Positions 7,455 to 7,512 of a stretch of 7,512 nt of DNA are shown here, one piece after another. The stretch comes from Emcibacteraceae bacterium. Lineage in GTDB: Bacteria; Pseudomonadota; Alphaproteobacteria; Sphingomonadales; Emcibacteraceae. Positions within the stretch are counted from its first letter, which is position 1, and each line of letters opens with the position of its first letter. The DNA lies in the NCBI GenBank assembly GCA_016763335.1, contig JAESUD010000306.1:1-7512 (forward strand), in the 5' to 3' direction. The notes beneath the pieces were generated by a model. That model had not been told where the DNA came from and did no database searches. It saw only the letters and a program-made list of their open reading frames with translations. Both the position numbers and the translations under genes were made by a program.

Positions 7455-7489
7455 CAAACTTGAACTATTTGAACTCTTAAGAAGAATAC

Positions 7490-7512
7490 TTAAGCGATTG
7501 CAGCTTTTGCTC
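7490..7512 (-). CDS. rplT: 50S ribosomal protein L20, C-terminal end only
   Basis: Only the last codons lie in the window. Read on the minus strand, one frame gives AKAAIA followed by TAA, which matches the usual Ala/Lys-rich end of L20 (KAKAALA type). The position immediately upstream of pheS, followed by a terminator, is where rplT sits in many bacteria (infC-rpmI-rplT-pheST). L20 is an early-assembling 50S protein. With six residues visible, the call rests mainly on gene order. Confidence 0.8.

Noticed and set aside
1..7512. Search for mobile elements, CRISPR repeats, toxin-antitoxin pairs or defence genes
   Set aside because: No transposase, regularly spaced repeats, target-site duplications or defence-type proteins are visible; the genes are core translation genes with one methyltransferase.

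Overview
The window looks like ordinary chromosome of an alphaproteobacterium with fairly low GC. Three things point there: the rplT-pheS-pheT order, the style of the PheS/PheT/LepA/L32 proteins, and a methyltransferase whose N-terminal 'WWEGYD...WGEGY..PGGPEY' pattern I associate with that class. The species cannot be named from the sequence. Almost every gene belongs to translation.

Left part (1-950). A class II tRNA-Ser(GGA) lies on the minus strand at the left edge, with a plausible stable-RNA promoter just upstream. Divergent from it, on the plus strand, are a small two-helix membrane protein of unknown function (276-569) and rpmF for ribosomal protein L32 (705-887). rpmF has its own likely sigma70-type promoter and ends in a strong hairpin terminator (911-942). 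That terminator also sits between the convergent ends of rpmF and lepA and may serve both.

Right part (975-7512). Everything is on the minus strand and reads right to left: the last codons of rplT (L20, cut by the window edge), a hairpin terminator, pheS, pheT (1 nt apart), a class I SAM-dependent methyltransferase of unknown substrate, and lepA (elongation factor 4). The pheS-pheT pair is clearly coupled. The methyltransferase follows after a 91-nt AT-rich gap and lepA after about 49 nt, so all four may form one transcript ending at the 911-942 hairpin, possibly with an internal promoter after pheT.

How the genes work together: L32 and L20 are 50S subunit proteins, PheST charges tRNA-Phe, tRNA-Ser(GGA) reads UCC/UCU, and LepA is a ribosome-associated GTPase. 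The methyltransferase is the only enzyme in the cluster without an evident role in translation. I found no mobile element, CRISPR array, toxin system or other clearly novel system. The more curious details are the uncharacterised methyltransferase with an atypical motif I, a six-codon mini-ORF overlapping the lepA start, a long inverted repeat across the rpmF promoter, and a U at the discriminator position of the tRNA-Ser.
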